From Nautilus pompilius (taxonomy: Eukaryota; Mollusca; Cephalopoda; Nautilida; Nautilidae), in contig JACATO010001127.1 of assembly GCA_018389105.1 (NCBI GenBank), positions 434,001-498,000 of the forward strand: a stretch of DNA of 64,000 bases. The letters run 5' to 3'. This document shows, piece after piece, positions 1-11,900 of the stretch (position 1 is the first letter of the stretch; each line of letters begins with the position of its first letter). Under the pieces are notes generated by a model, which had not been told where the DNA came from, ran no database searches, and worked only from the letters and a program-made list of their open reading frames with translations. A program made the position numbers and the translations under genes.

Positions 1-277
1 TGGAATGGACACAAATTTGGGACAATGTATTTTTTTTTACTGATTTTTTTTTTTAAAATTATTAATTTATGTTTTTGGCAGAAATCTTGAGTTTTCCAGG
101 ATTTGTTTCATTTGATACAGATTGATGTATTGAGAAAAGATTATAGAGAGAATGTGCTGTCTGTCTGCTTCAGAAAATGGAGAAAAGACTGATTATTCAA
201 AAATGTAATGTAAGCTGAAGTGTTGTTGCATTATTATGTATTAAATTTGGTGTTTCTATACTTTTACACATTTAAAG

Positions 278-388
278 TTTCCCATTGACCAGAGAAGCTG
301 CACTTCAAATAATCATTGACGGACTTGGATATAAGGATGTGGTGGTCAGCACTACAGGGATGCTGTCTCGAGAGTTGTTTGAATACAG
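278..388 (+). CDS. decarboxylase gene, first exon in window
   Basis: Reads FPLTREAALQ to SRELFEY and ends in phase 2 at donor CAG|GTAAAT. The acceptor is probably the AAAG at 274-277; CCAG at 289-292 is an alternative that would remove the PLTR residues conserved in the family. Confidence 0.82.
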
Positions 389-2972
389 GTAAATTTATTT
401 ATTTATTTTTGAATAGCTGCATCTATGATGAACTGGGAATAAACCCACCAGTAAAAGTCAAGGTGAGCCGGTGTCTGAAGAAGAAATGGCAATTGGATGA
501 AACTTTTATGAAGCTATCAGATCTTGTGCTTGCTTAGTTTGTTTTGTTGTTTTTCTCTCTTTTTTTTCAACAGAGTTGCCAAAAACATGGGCCATGAGCA
601 AGATTTTTTAACTGTTGGTTCTATGGGGCATGCATCAGCTATTGCCATGGGAATAGCTATGCAAAAACGGAAAAGACAGGTGAGATATGGTGTGGCATGA
701 ATCCTGTGTTTTTGTTTTGTTCTGATAAGAACTCTTGATCATCTTAGCTTCACTTCAAAATTAGAAATAGATTTAAATATTGTCTATCGCCTAAGTCAGA
801 ACATGACTGACTACTGGGTTGGGTATCCCTTGTATTATGTACTTCTGCTAGGTGACTACAAAATATAAAGGTGGCGATGCTTTATTTTTAACCATTTTAT
901 TTAAAAATTAATGGAAATTTTTCTTTTTGTATCTTGAGTTTCTTAATTAATTGTTGGTTCAGGGTGTATTATTTCTTATAGGATAATTATATCAAATGAT
1001 CTTTTTTAAGATTTTGTGTGCCAACTCGTGCCTAACTGAACTACTATGCCCTAATACAAATTGTGTAATTAAAGTGTGATACCAACAAATTATTGGTGCC
1101 TATTGCATTCCTCAGAGTAAATCTAAAATTTATCAATAGATTGTGTTAGCAGTATTTTTCTTAGTTATTCTTTATCATAGTTAAAAGATAATTTTGCTGG
1201 GTTTGAACAGTTAAAAATGCCTTTTAAAGAAATGTTTTTATTTTAATTTGTCATAAATAGGCAGTTAACCCTCATGGATCCTAGAGCAAAAAGAAATGTT
1301 TTTGTTTTAACAGTGCTTCTACTGCAGTATGCTTTGTGTGTATGAATTTGTCTGCATAGCTCACTACTGTTGTTCCAAACTTAATGCTATATGATAGCCA
1401 TAAACCAACCAACAAACAACATTTATTGCACAGTGAAAGTGTAACCATGGAGTTTACTGACCTTTTGTTTGGCTTGTGTGGCAGGTGTTCTGTTTAGATG
1501 GTGATGGGGCTGTGATAATGCATATGGGTTCACTGGCTACAGTTGGTCAATGCAGACCACCAAATTTTAAACACATTGTCATCAACAATGGGTCCCATGA
1601 CTCCGTTGGGGGGCAGCCAACTGCTGCTGGAAACCATGACACATTTTACCTGCCTGACCTTGCCAAAGCTTGTGGGTACAAAAATGTAAGTTGTCAAACA
1701 TGAAATATTTTTAAAAATTATTTTACATTTATTTTTTAGGATAGGGTCACATACTAGCTGCTGGCACAAAAACCTGAAGTTAGTCCTTACATTATTTTCT
1801 GCACTGTTTGAATTTTTATTCATTTCACAAAGTGGTATTCTTTTGAAGAATTAAAACACTAATACCGATTTTTATCAGAATCTGAAGGGATAATGACTAG
1901 TTGAAAGTTTGCACGTGTGAGTTAAATAAAACTAAGTTTTTGTTTTTCTTCTATAACATTGTACAAAGATTTTATTAATAATTAACATAGACCTTTTTAT
2001 TTAATAATTTAGATGGAACCTAAATGTCATAATAGTAAATTTTGTTGTTTTTAAATATATAATTCATTAATTTTCTTTAGAATTTTAAAATCATAAATTG
2101 TTTCTGGGGCTGGATAATCTCTTGAATGTAATAATCATACATTTTCAGAAACTGCAAATCCAGTGTGTGAGAGATAAGTTGTTAGATCAGACATTTTTGT
2201 GCAAGTGATGTGAATTACTTACTACAAACACCAAAATAATCAGTTTTTAAATACTTGAAATATTTCTGTAGGAAAACTGCGTGTGGAGGGAATTTATTTT
2301 GCAACATTGGTTTTTGCCATACTGTAGTACAAGTTAAGCACAAAAACTATTTGTTTCCAAGTTATAGTTGCATTGTAGGTGTTTTGTGGATTTCCTTAAT
2401 AATTCCAGTTCTATCAAAAGTGGATGGATTTTTTAATAAGCATGCATTAAGTAAGAGTGGGATAAATAACCTCGGGCAAGATAATGTTTACTGTTATGCT
2501 ATCAGAATGTGCCATTTTTAGTAATTATTTCCAACAATATTACCACCAGATTTACCATGCTTGTGTTTCCTTATTTTGGTATCTCCGTTTTTATCAACCT
2601 TTAAAAAAGAAATACTAACTCTTATTTTAGTTGTAGAGTTGGTTTATAGCTCTTATTCAAAAGAATTGCTTAATTCAAAAAAAAAGCTTTAGCAAAAATC
2701 AGCATCTTGGTCATTGTTGTCATTATTTATTGGAATCAATAAATGTCTGATTATTATTAACATTTTTTTAAAACTTCTTGCTGTGTTTACAGGCCTTTGT
2801 TGCTGTTAGTGAAGATGAAATAAAGGATGGAGTTGTCAGACTCAAAGAGACAATTGGACCAGCTTTGATGGAGGTTAAGGTTGTTAAAGGAGCTCGGAAA
2901 AACCTGGGCAGGCCAGCAAGCACACCTTTGGAAAACAAAACTGACTTTATGCACTTTCTAGCTATAAACTAA
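278..2972 (+). CDS. phosphonopyruvate decarboxylase-like ThDP enzyme, C-terminal half (partial gene)
   Basis: Four coding exons (278-388, 574-679, 1485-1685, 2793-2972) join in frame to about 198 residues and a stop; the N-terminal pyrimidine-binding half lies left of the window. The family decarboxylates 3-phosphonopyruvate to phosphonoacetaldehyde using thiamine diphosphate and Mg2+, the step that commits phosphoenolpyruvate mutase product to aminoethylphosphonate. Visible marks are PLTREAAL and STTGMLSREL before the cofactor domain, VGSMGHASAIAMGIA, the ThDP motif starting GDG (1500-1508) and closing at INNGSHDSVGGQPT, and the tail GRPASTPLENK, all as in bacterial Ppd. Sulfopyruvate decarboxylase is the closest alternative; the GDGAVIMHMGSLATVG stretch favours Ppd. 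Spliceosomal introns show it is a resident animal gene and not bacterial contamination. Family assignment is firm; substrate is inferred. Confidence 0.9.
574..679 (+). CDS. decarboxylase gene, exon with VGSMGHAS motif
   Basis: The acceptor is TTTTTTTCAACAG and the donor CAG|GTGAGA. The first base completes an arginine codon, then 35 codons follow including EQDFLTVGSMGHASAIAMG, at the start of the diphosphate-binding domain. Confidence 0.92.
1485..1685 (+). CDS. decarboxylase gene, ThDP-binding exon
   Basis: Exactly 67 codons between acceptor GGCAG and donor AAT|GTAAGT. It holds the complete cofactor/metal motif, from GDGAVIMHMG to VINNGSHDS. Confidence 0.95.
2793..2972 (+). CDS. decarboxylase gene, terminal coding exon
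   Basis: The acceptor is GTGTTTACAG; 59 codons and TAA follow. The GRPASTPLENK tail is characteristic of the Ppd C terminus. Confidence 0.93.
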   Translation, partial: AFVAVSEDEIKDGVVRLKETIGPALMEVKVVKGARKNLGRPASTPLENKTDFMHFLAIN

Positions 2973-5900
2973 CATACATGAAAGGAGGATTTACTAGAGA
3001 ACCAGTACATCAGAAAACTTGGAATGTTTGTATTTTTAGGGGCTGACAGATACATTGGCATAATAATTGGAATAATTCTGGAGGGTGTGGGGGATTATTT
3101 TCGCCACAGAAACAGTAAAGTAATGGATTGCTGAATTTTTTCCATTGGGAATATTTTAAAGTGTTTTTTTTTTTTAAGTGTTCTGTAAGAATTTTGTTTC
3201 TTTTATAATGGGCCTGATGATCTTTGTGGTAGATGGTTTTTTATAGATATTTATACAGACTTCACATACATGTCAAGCAATCTGTTTTAACAGACTTTGA
3301 AGCCAACTTTTCTTTACGGTAAATTTTAGGTGGTTGTTGACAGACGTTTTAGCCGTATACTTGAGCTTTGTTTTCCTGGTCATCTATGAATATGTATACA
3401 ATTTTCTCTTTTTAATTTACTAATACATCGCAAGATTTATAGAGAATATTTATAACTCAAGCAGAAATCTACTTTTTATTTTTTATATACAGTTTACGTA
3501 CGGTTTGTGCATTGACATGCCGTTCTCATTCTTCACCAAGTGTTCAGTCTTAAGTCTTCAGACTTTGAGAGAAAACAGAAAAAGAATAGTGATTGGATTA
3601 ATTATGTCTGGTTATTGAGAGACCTTAAGTGCTTGATGCATTAAAGAGTAATAATTCTGATGAGAAAGAGCTTCATTACTTATTAACTTACCAAATGAAA
3701 GTGATATTTAAAAAAAGAAAAGTACCAGTATACAATTAGAAGATTGGATATAATTTTCAAATATTAGATTAAAGGCAGTTTGGAAAAAAAATTCTAGTAT
3801 TGTAACTGCTGTTGTTTTTTTTTTTTTCCCTAACATTTTGAATGAATTACTGATATCTTTGATGCTGTACAGTTGGGTTTTGGCAGCAGCATCTTCAGAT
3901 GTGAAGGATGATGGCATTTAATTTTAAAATCTCCACAGGTGGGTATAATATGCCTAGAAAGGATTGGGGTGGTGTGCCTGCCTGCCATGGCTCCTTGTTT
4001 TTTTCATATTTACTTCAATACATACACAAATAAAAAAGACATATTAGGCTGAAACAGGAAGTTGCGGTATAATAATTAAAAACTGAAAAGAAAAGGAATT
4101 GTAATTTCTTTTTCTCTGCTGAACCAGTTTCACTAAAGTGGGTTTCTCAAGTTTTTCTTTCCTTCAGATGCGCATGGTGGCTTCGACAGGGTTTTAAAAG
4201 TACTTTTGATTAGCTGTGTGTACACAAGGACATTCTGTGATATAGAGTAAACTTGATACGAACAAAAAAAAAAAAGGGTACAAATGTGAATATTTATTCT
4301 ACTCAGAGATATGAAATTACTTAGCATTATTACCTTCCTATTTTTTAAAAAAAATTTCTATGCAAATGTCAGAGATATTTCATGGAGGTCAGTTTTTAAT
4401 CAGGAAAACATTTTTATTGGTGAACATCGGTTCGTGTGAGCAGAAAGTTGATCAATCAAATACAAAGCAAGTAATGAATTACCATCAGACTTCTGCATTG
4501 CTAAGGAATCTCCAAATAGAGATTTCCTTTATGCTGTTTATTTTGTTATAATGCCATGTGTGTGGTGTTTGCCTTCTGCCAACGGTAAATCTCATGCAAA
4601 CAAACAACTTATTAGCTCGAAAACATTTCCATTACACTACCAGCGAGTTCAGATTGAGTTTGATCTGTTCTAAAATAGAGTCTCTCCTTATTCTCATACT
4701 GAGTTCACACATTGGAGCTGGTCAAAGTAATTCTGTCCAAGTACTCAAAACATTTTTCTTCTATTTTCTGTTTTAAATGAATCGCTCATTCTTCTGATTG
4801 TTCAACATATTTTAGTTCAGTTTTTTTTTTTTAGGCTCTTTAGGTGTATTAAGGACTGTTATACCACTTTCAGAAATATAATTTGACCAAAGAACACATT
4901 AAATTGGTGATATCAATTTTCTGTTCTGGTGGAAAATGATTTTTTTGAAAAGACTAGTTAAATCTGCAGGGAAGAAGACCTGCTATCTAGTAAATCATTT
5001 TTTTTTTTAAAAATTGGAACAAGTTGTATGTTGGGAGATAAAGTGGGCTTTAAAACTATTTAGCAAATAGGATATCTTTGATTGTAAAGTTGTTGTCTAA
5101 ATATACAAACTAAAGTATATGTTTGTCTTAGCAAACAAGACTTAACTAAAGTAATCACTCATCCTAGCTTCACAAGTGCTAAAGACTTTTAAAAACAAGT
5201 TGTTTATAGTGAGAAATTATGCAGTTTGTATGGGTAGTAGTACCAGTGGGTAGCAAATGAGACATAAGCGGTAAGCTAAAGCAAAATTTAGGCTTTTGGC
5301 TGACTACTTCTGGTGCCACCCATAGTTGTTTTTTTGTCACATTTGAAAAGAAAATATGATGACTTAATGAGTTAAATCATTAAAACGCTGGAGATGTATA
5401 CTGTTTAATGGACTTTGACAATAGCAACGAATGGTGACATTGTAACTTTTAAAAGTCTCATAAATCAGCACAAATCAAGTGTAAATCCTTAGGAATTGGT
5501 GTATGATCTGATATTTAATTCATATAACTAGCATTTGTTTTTTATTTAAGAATACAAAAAGTAACCCCATACAGAGTTCTATTTTTTTTTTTTTTCCCCT
5601 TTAGCCTGGCTTGTAAAATCCTGTTTGAATATGCTAAAAGTTACTTTTCTAGTGTTATAAATGTGTAGATGGTTTGTGGATTACTTTAAACAATTCTACT
5701 TTTTTTTTCTTTCTGTGCTACTTGCATTATCAGAGTGACTGAATTAAAAAGTTTACCTACTTTTGATCTTCTGAATCCCATCGCGAACTCACTCAGATGT
5801 CCAAGGAATACAAAAACAAAGACGTGTGCAATGTAACTTCTGGGTCCATCATGATTAGTGACTATGTTTATAGCTGACCTTGCACTGTGTGCAGTTTTTG

Positions 5901-6185
5901 TTTCTTCTGAAATTATAATTTTGATGACTTTTGTCAAGTTTACCAAATTCTGCTATTTTTGTCACTGGTTATTCAGAAAATTTATACTGAAATCCAAACT
6001 CTGTCATGTGGCTTGATATCACCTTTTGTGGAAATCTAGTTACACGTTCTTAACTCCCCTGTTATGGCCATTTTGTCTGTAATGATAAAATTTCTGCTTT
6101 TTCTGTTTTTATACAAACCAAATTTTTATAAGTGGGATGTACAATTTTTATGCATGCTTAATAAAGTATTGATCAGTTTGTTGGC
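2973..6185 (+). other. probable long 3' UTR of the decarboxylase gene
   Basis: An AT-rich stretch without convincing coding potential follows the stop codon. The best poly(A) signal with a T/GT-rich downstream element is at 6160-6165; earlier AATAAA copies (for example near 4028) could give shorter ends. The short open frames here have no recognisable motifs. Confidence 0.5.
6160..6165 (+). terminator. poly(A) signal AATAAA, decarboxylase gene
   Basis: Canonical hexamer followed within 30 bases by a GT/T-rich tract. Another AATAAA at 6818-6823 could be a distal alternative. Confidence 0.55.
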
Positions 6186-6189
6186 TTTG

Positions 6190-7950
6190 TATTTTTTTAT
6201 TTTTTTAATGCTTTCCTTTTCTGAAAACACCTATTAGAGAAGTCTGGACTTTAACCACTGCTTCAAGCTTGGAAACTATCAGGTTGCGTTAGGTATTTTG
6301 CTATGCCTTTGTTAGGTAAATGATGTTTGAGTGTGCCTAAATGCTGATTAATGGTGGAAGTGTAGTACAAAGAGACCACTTGTACATGATTATTATAACA
6401 AGTACTAAAAAGTAATAAAACTACAGCCTTTTATTATAATTGCATAAAATTTCCCAAGAACATGAAATGGTTATTTTCATTGGTGTCATTTGGTCTTTGT
6501 AGAATGAAGCCAGCCTGCATCATGACATAGTGTCTAATTGACTTTAAATGAATGCATCTAACAAAGTCTTGTATTTTTATTATTAACATTAATTAATGCA
6601 TGCATGTATATATATGTCATTATACCAAAAAAAAAATGCTAAATGCCAGTGATGTCCATGACATTACTGAGTAAATAGAATTAATTTTTCTTTCTCTCTC
6701 ACTAATCTAAAAGGTTTTATGCTCTTTACTGTGAAAGGCCAGAAGTGGTTGGCTTATTGTGTAGCAGGGGGGAAGGATTATCCTCAGTTATCTACTGCAA
6801 ACCAGCATGCTCATTCCAATAAAGAACATTTTTTCTAGCATACACACATTGGTTGGATACTGTTTTGTTAAATGAATGAAAATATTTTAATTCCTAATTG
6901 CAGCGTTAGAATTTCCAGTGTACACAGACTGGTCATTAATATTCTAACAAACTGGACAATTGGTAATTGTCTCAAACTAAAACTTGATTGACCCCAACTA
7001 TCATATCCTTCAAAAAGAAAAAATTAAGATACCATAAAACCTGAATTTTTAAGATATTGCTAACAATGGAAAAAGTCTGCCAGATAGCATTTGGTCTTAC
7101 CTACCTTTTTTTTTATAGTAGTCTCCCTTGATTAAGCCAGATAGTAGTTCCAAGCTACTAGCTTTTACGTTAAACTGTAACTGTACCATTCTTGATTTGC
7201 CTGTTTTATAGCATAGATTTTCTATTCATTTACAATAATTTGTTTTAATGCTACATTTACCCCTTATCCATCATATCATTTAGTGTTTTGACTAAGCAGA
7301 CTCGTGAACATTATCTATCTCTGGTGGATGCTAAATTGTATAGAGGCAACTGCATCCTGGTCTAATTTGGGTAGATTAACAGATTCATCAAAAAACTTCA
7401 ATAAGCAAATATTCATTGAGAAAAGTGCACAAATTGTTAATGTAAACACTTCCATTTATCCTTTCTTTATCATTAAACAGCTTTGCCATTGTTTCTCGTC
7501 ATAATACCCCAAATCCAGCATTTTACATTAGAGTTTGACGATTAAAGAAACAATTACGGTTTAGCAATGAAAAACTAAACAGAATAAGAAATTCTAGACT
7601 CACATTCACACAAAAGGGAATGCACAAAGTAACAAGTATACAAAAAGTTACTACAAGCTTCTGAGATTTGTCTCTAATTGCAGGTAAGCTATTAATCCAA
7701 TTTTTAAAGATGTTAGAACCTTAATTCAAGAAATAGCCGTATATGTGACTCACCGTGTAGGATTATTGATGTGTGTGTGTGTGCCCACTTTCACAATCTA
7801 CCTGAAAAAAGTTTGGCTACAAATAGGCTTCTGTACTTGTAAAAAGATCCAGCAAACAAGTCTATATCTAATCAGTTAGGTTGCTGTTTGTTTTTTTAAG
7901 ATCTCAACAATTATCAGTGTATATAGTGCATACTAATATCTGTACTATGG
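6190..7950. other. intergenic AT-rich DNA
   Basis: No gene, tRNA or recognised repeat family was seen, only AT-rich sequence with short dinucleotide runs such as (GT)n near 7770. Confidence 0.5.
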
Positions 7951-7955
7951 ACAGA

Positions 7956-8022
7956 CGTTCAAATGAAAGCCGGCTGAAATAGCATCGCCGTAATGGGTAC
8001 TCGGCCGGGTTTCATTTGAACG
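7956..8022. repeat. 67-nt hairpin upstream of CAPRIN
   Basis: Arms 7956-7976 and 8002-8022 pair over 21 positions with one mismatch and one G-T wobble, leaving a 25-nt loop. The outer arm reads GTTCAAATGAAA and returns as TTTCATTTGAAC. The GC-richer stem stands out from its AT-rich surroundings. It could be a pre-miRNA-like hairpin or a tiny foldback element; no direct repeats flank it. Confidence 0.6.
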
Positions 8023-8539
8023 CCCCCTAGTATTATCACTACAGTAATAATATGCATACCTAACAATGGCAAGTCATTTAAAGTAATAATACATCTTTAA
8101 TGACAACTCCCCCCCATAAAAAAACAAAAACAACGGTTTAAACATATTTGAGTGCCTTTTTAAAAAAAAAAAAAAACAAACCGCATTTTAAATGTCAAAT
8201 TTAAACGACTTTTTTTAAAAAATATTTTTGTTGTTGTTGTTGTTGTGTTAACCCAAACGGTCGGGTCACCGCAAAGCTAATTACCATAATGTTCAGAAGT
8301 AAATGATACATAATGGGAATTTCACTAAGCCTCCCCCCAAATAATTCATTAGCAGCGTTAATATTAATTTTTTTTTATTAAAAAAAAAAAAAAAAAATAT
8401 TGGGAAGGTGGGGGGGAGGGGGGCTCGTCGACCCAAACCGGACCCCCCCCACACATCTCTCTCATAAACAACAAAAAAAAAACAACAACAAAAAAAAAAA
8501 GAGAAAACGCAGCAGCATTGCCACCTAGCGGCGTCCTGA

Positions 8540-8547
8540 TGACGTCA
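8540..8547. promoter_or_regulatory. consensus CRE (TGACGTCA)
   Basis: A perfect palindromic CREB/ATF site about 320 bp upstream of the CAPRIN start codon, inside the CpG-rich region. A position close to transcription start is typical of functional CREs. Confidence 0.7.
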
Positions 8548-8859
8548 TGTACCTCAGTTCATGCCCTCACTAGTGCTGCCAAACGGTCCTCGGTGAGTGG
8601 TTAGCGCGGGTTTCCAGGCAGACTCCGGTCGGGGATTTTTTTTGACGGAATCCGTCGGGCGCCCGCCAGCCCCCGCTGCTCGGATTCGCCGGGCCGGTGC
8701 ACGCGCGCGCGGCCAACCGGATGAGGCGCGCGCCGGGGAGGGGGGCCCGCCCCGTCAGCGAGGTGGCCGTCGCGGGAGCGAGGTAAGCCGCAGACCGCTC
8801 CGAACCACGTGAAGTCTTCTTCTCCCCCCCCCTTTTATGCTAGTTGTTGCTGTTGAAGG

Positions 8860-8970
8860 ATGCCTGCCTCTACTAAACCAGATAGCAAGGCCTTTTCCGA
8901 GGCTCCGGATCCGATCAAGCAGGTCGTCTGCTTACTCGAGAGGAAGGTGCGGAACTTGGAAAAACGAAAG
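8860..8970 (+). CDS. CAPRIN1: CAPRIN exon 1 (coding)
   Basis: 37 codons ending RKVRNLEKRK, phase 0, donor AAAG|GTGAGT. The NLEKRK motif opens the caprin homology region. Confidence 0.93.
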
Positions 8971-11900
8971 GTGAGTTCTGGGGGGAGGGGGCGCCGCGTC
9001 TCCCTCCACCCCAACCTCCACCGAGTCTCGGAGGAGAGACGGCAATGGTTGTTTCTCTTCGGCTGGCGTTCGCTGCCCCCTCCCCTTCGACCTCCCCCCT
9101 CCCAAACCTTTCCAGGGTCCCACTTCCGAATGCGAATGTCTCGAGGGAGCCCACGGAAGCGGTTTCCGTCCCTTACGGCGGGCGCCGGGCGGGGGGGGGC
9201 CCCGTGTTTCAGCGGCAGTTTTTCCTCGTCGTTCGAGTGAACAAAATGGCGGCCGTCTCTCTCTCTCTCTCTCTCTCCCCCTCCAGCCCCCCCCGGTTTG
9301 ACTCGTCGAAGGCGACCGTTTTTTTTTTGTTTGTTTGTTGTTGTTTTTCTTTTTTGTTTTTTTTTTTTTCCTTTTCCCGGTTGTCCGGTGTTTGTTGGTG
9401 GGGAGGAGGAGTCGGTTGGGGTGGTGAGGTATTCGCCTTAACCCGAATGGGGCGGCGGTGCACCTCGAAGAATGGGCTGAAACCGAGAGCGGCTGCATCT
9501 TCGCCATGCTTCCCTCCCACCCCGGCCGGCTTGATTCCCCTCTGCTGGAGTTTACAAATAAGGAAGTCGCCCCGTGCAACACGGCGATCCGCTGATATTC
9601 CCCTAACCCCCCTCCCGTCAGTTTAAAACAATGCTTATTTCTACAGCACCAGGTAGGGGAGAGAGAGAGACCCCAGCATATTAACAGTAGCGATCACCTT
9701 TTGTTGGGCTGAGATCGAATAACTAACTATTAGTTGGATGATGGTGGTGGTGGTGGTGGTGACAGATTGCATTCTTGCGACGCGTGATATTAATAGTAGT
9801 GAGTTTACCTGCCAGGTATTGAGAGCTACAAATGTTAATAATGCCTGTAGCTCGCTGGAAATGTCATGGCTGATAATGTCATTAGAATAGCTTAAAACAA
9901 ACAAACAAACATCACCTCAGACCTTTCTCAGTTGTTATAATTTAAAAACAAAACTAATACTGCTTGGGGAAAAAAAAGAAGAAGAGATGTTTAATATGTA
10001 CATACTGTAGCAATAACGATAATAAACCTGCATTGCATTAAATTAATAATTTATTTAGGCACCTACTAATACCTTTTGCCTGCACTGGAAATGATAAAAC
10101 TTAAACTCACGAGTAATAAAAGGGGGGGTGGTATTTTAATTTTAAATCAATTAATACATTTTCTCTACAATGATTCGGATAGCTTCGTTTAACATCCATT
10201 CACTTACCCATCTTTCAACTGGCCCGGTTTGCTTTTTTCACAAACCAATTTAGCCTAAACTCTCCCAAACTGGTCATGCAGCTTTTCCTTCCTTAACAGA
10301 TTATTTGGTCTGAATATAAAAACTGTTCAAATCTTTATTTTAGGATACATGCAATTTCAAGTTCATTGAAATTCCAGTAAATTAGTGGGTGAAATGAGTT
10401 TTACATTTTATGAGATTTCATGAGGTATTTTAAATAAAATAAAACAAAAAACAAGATGCATCATAGTACTAAAATCAAAGTTTAAAATGTAGTATGTTTT
10501 CAGCTGACATTTCAAAATAGTCGTTATTTGATGAATTTAGTGTACGAAGTAGCTTGCAGCTGGATTAAAGAAAATTAATAAAGATAAATTTGTTTTTGAC
10601 TTATACTAGCTTCATTTTAGATTTAAATAAGATCATGTTTATAGCAACTTTGAAGAAACTTTCTTGCAAACAACTGAGATGCATAAATAAGTTTCATGTA
10701 CATCTATTGGATATTATTAAGGATGTGTGAAGTTATTTTTGTAAGAATATTGCATTTGTAAACAGGATATAAAGAGGAGAAAAAAATGTGTTGCGGTATG
10801 CAAAGGAAAGTTGAAGTGAATGTAGAAGAGAGGAATATACTTGAACAGTTGGAGGGTAAACAATGAGAAAAACAAATTTTTAAAATTATTAAGTACACAA
10901 ATATGGTGGTGGACAAAATTCACAAAGACAACATCGAAATGTTTACACCACATGAACTCAGCCATATAAATCAAACATTTCATGTGACATACCACACTGG
11001 TATTTGATTACTCAAACTGTCACACTGCTATTGCATTTGAAAATCTGTGTACTGCCATGTCATGTGAATTCTTTCTCTCTTTATCACTTAGAGGAGGAGA
11101 TTAGTTTATTAGAAGGCTCCTAGTGATACTTAGCATTTAAAGGAAATTTTTTTATAATCACTGTTCATATAGGCAACTTTTTAAATTTCTATGTGCAATT
11201 TCAGGAAAGGGGTTCTACATTGAATGAAACTACTTAGGTTAGCCAAAATTTGTTTGCCTCTTTGTCATGCTATATCTTTATTAGTAAAATCATGTAGTTA
11301 GAATTTATTTCATACCTGCATATTAAATAAAAGAAAAAAAAAGTCTTTGTACAGGTTACTCCTAGTTTGGCATTCATTTTGTTGTACAATCTTTAAATAT
11401 TCTCTCAGCCATCCAATGTAATTGGTTGCTTGAAGATGGGAATTTCTTTCTTGTTCATCAGTATAGTAATGGAGAATATTGCCAACTAATCAGATTCCAT
11501 TTTTTGTGTTTTAGTAATCCCTATAAAACCTGAAGCACCCTTTTAGAATGACAGATGTTTAACCAGTACTGTGCTTCAGTTTTATAGAGAAGAGTAACTG
11601 CTTTGACGTTTTTCTCGTTTCAGTCTGTGCAGAGACTTTTCCTTTTCTAAATCCTGGTTTGATATGCTATCGGCCGCCATTTTTACTTTATGTATTTGTT
11701 GCTGATTCTCAAATATACAATTCCCATGGTTTTGTTGCTCCTCGTTTAGCTATCTAAAGTTGGTTGACGGGTTTGTTTCAGTATGATTTGCTTGACAGGT
11801 TGAGAGAAGTCTAAAAACTGATAGTTTAGGTTTTTTTTTCCTTTCCATTTATGCTGTCTGTATTTACAATCGGAAATTAACATTATGACTGGCTTTAAGT

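Larger units (their letters stand above)
8397..9600. promoter_or_regulatory. CpG-rich promoter region of CAPRIN
   Basis: A sharp rise in G+C and CpG frequency covers the start codon exon and the beginning of intron 1, in an otherwise AT-rich window. It contains a consensus CRE, a CACGTG E-box at 8806-8811 and a YY1-like AAAATGGCGGC at 9243-9253. No TATA box is evident. Confidence 0.75.

Noticed and set aside
8932..9626. Long open frames on both strands in the CpG-rich region
   Set aside because: They are low-complexity P/S/R/K translations of GC-rich and homopolymer DNA in CAPRIN intron 1, with no family motif; few stop codons are expected at this composition.
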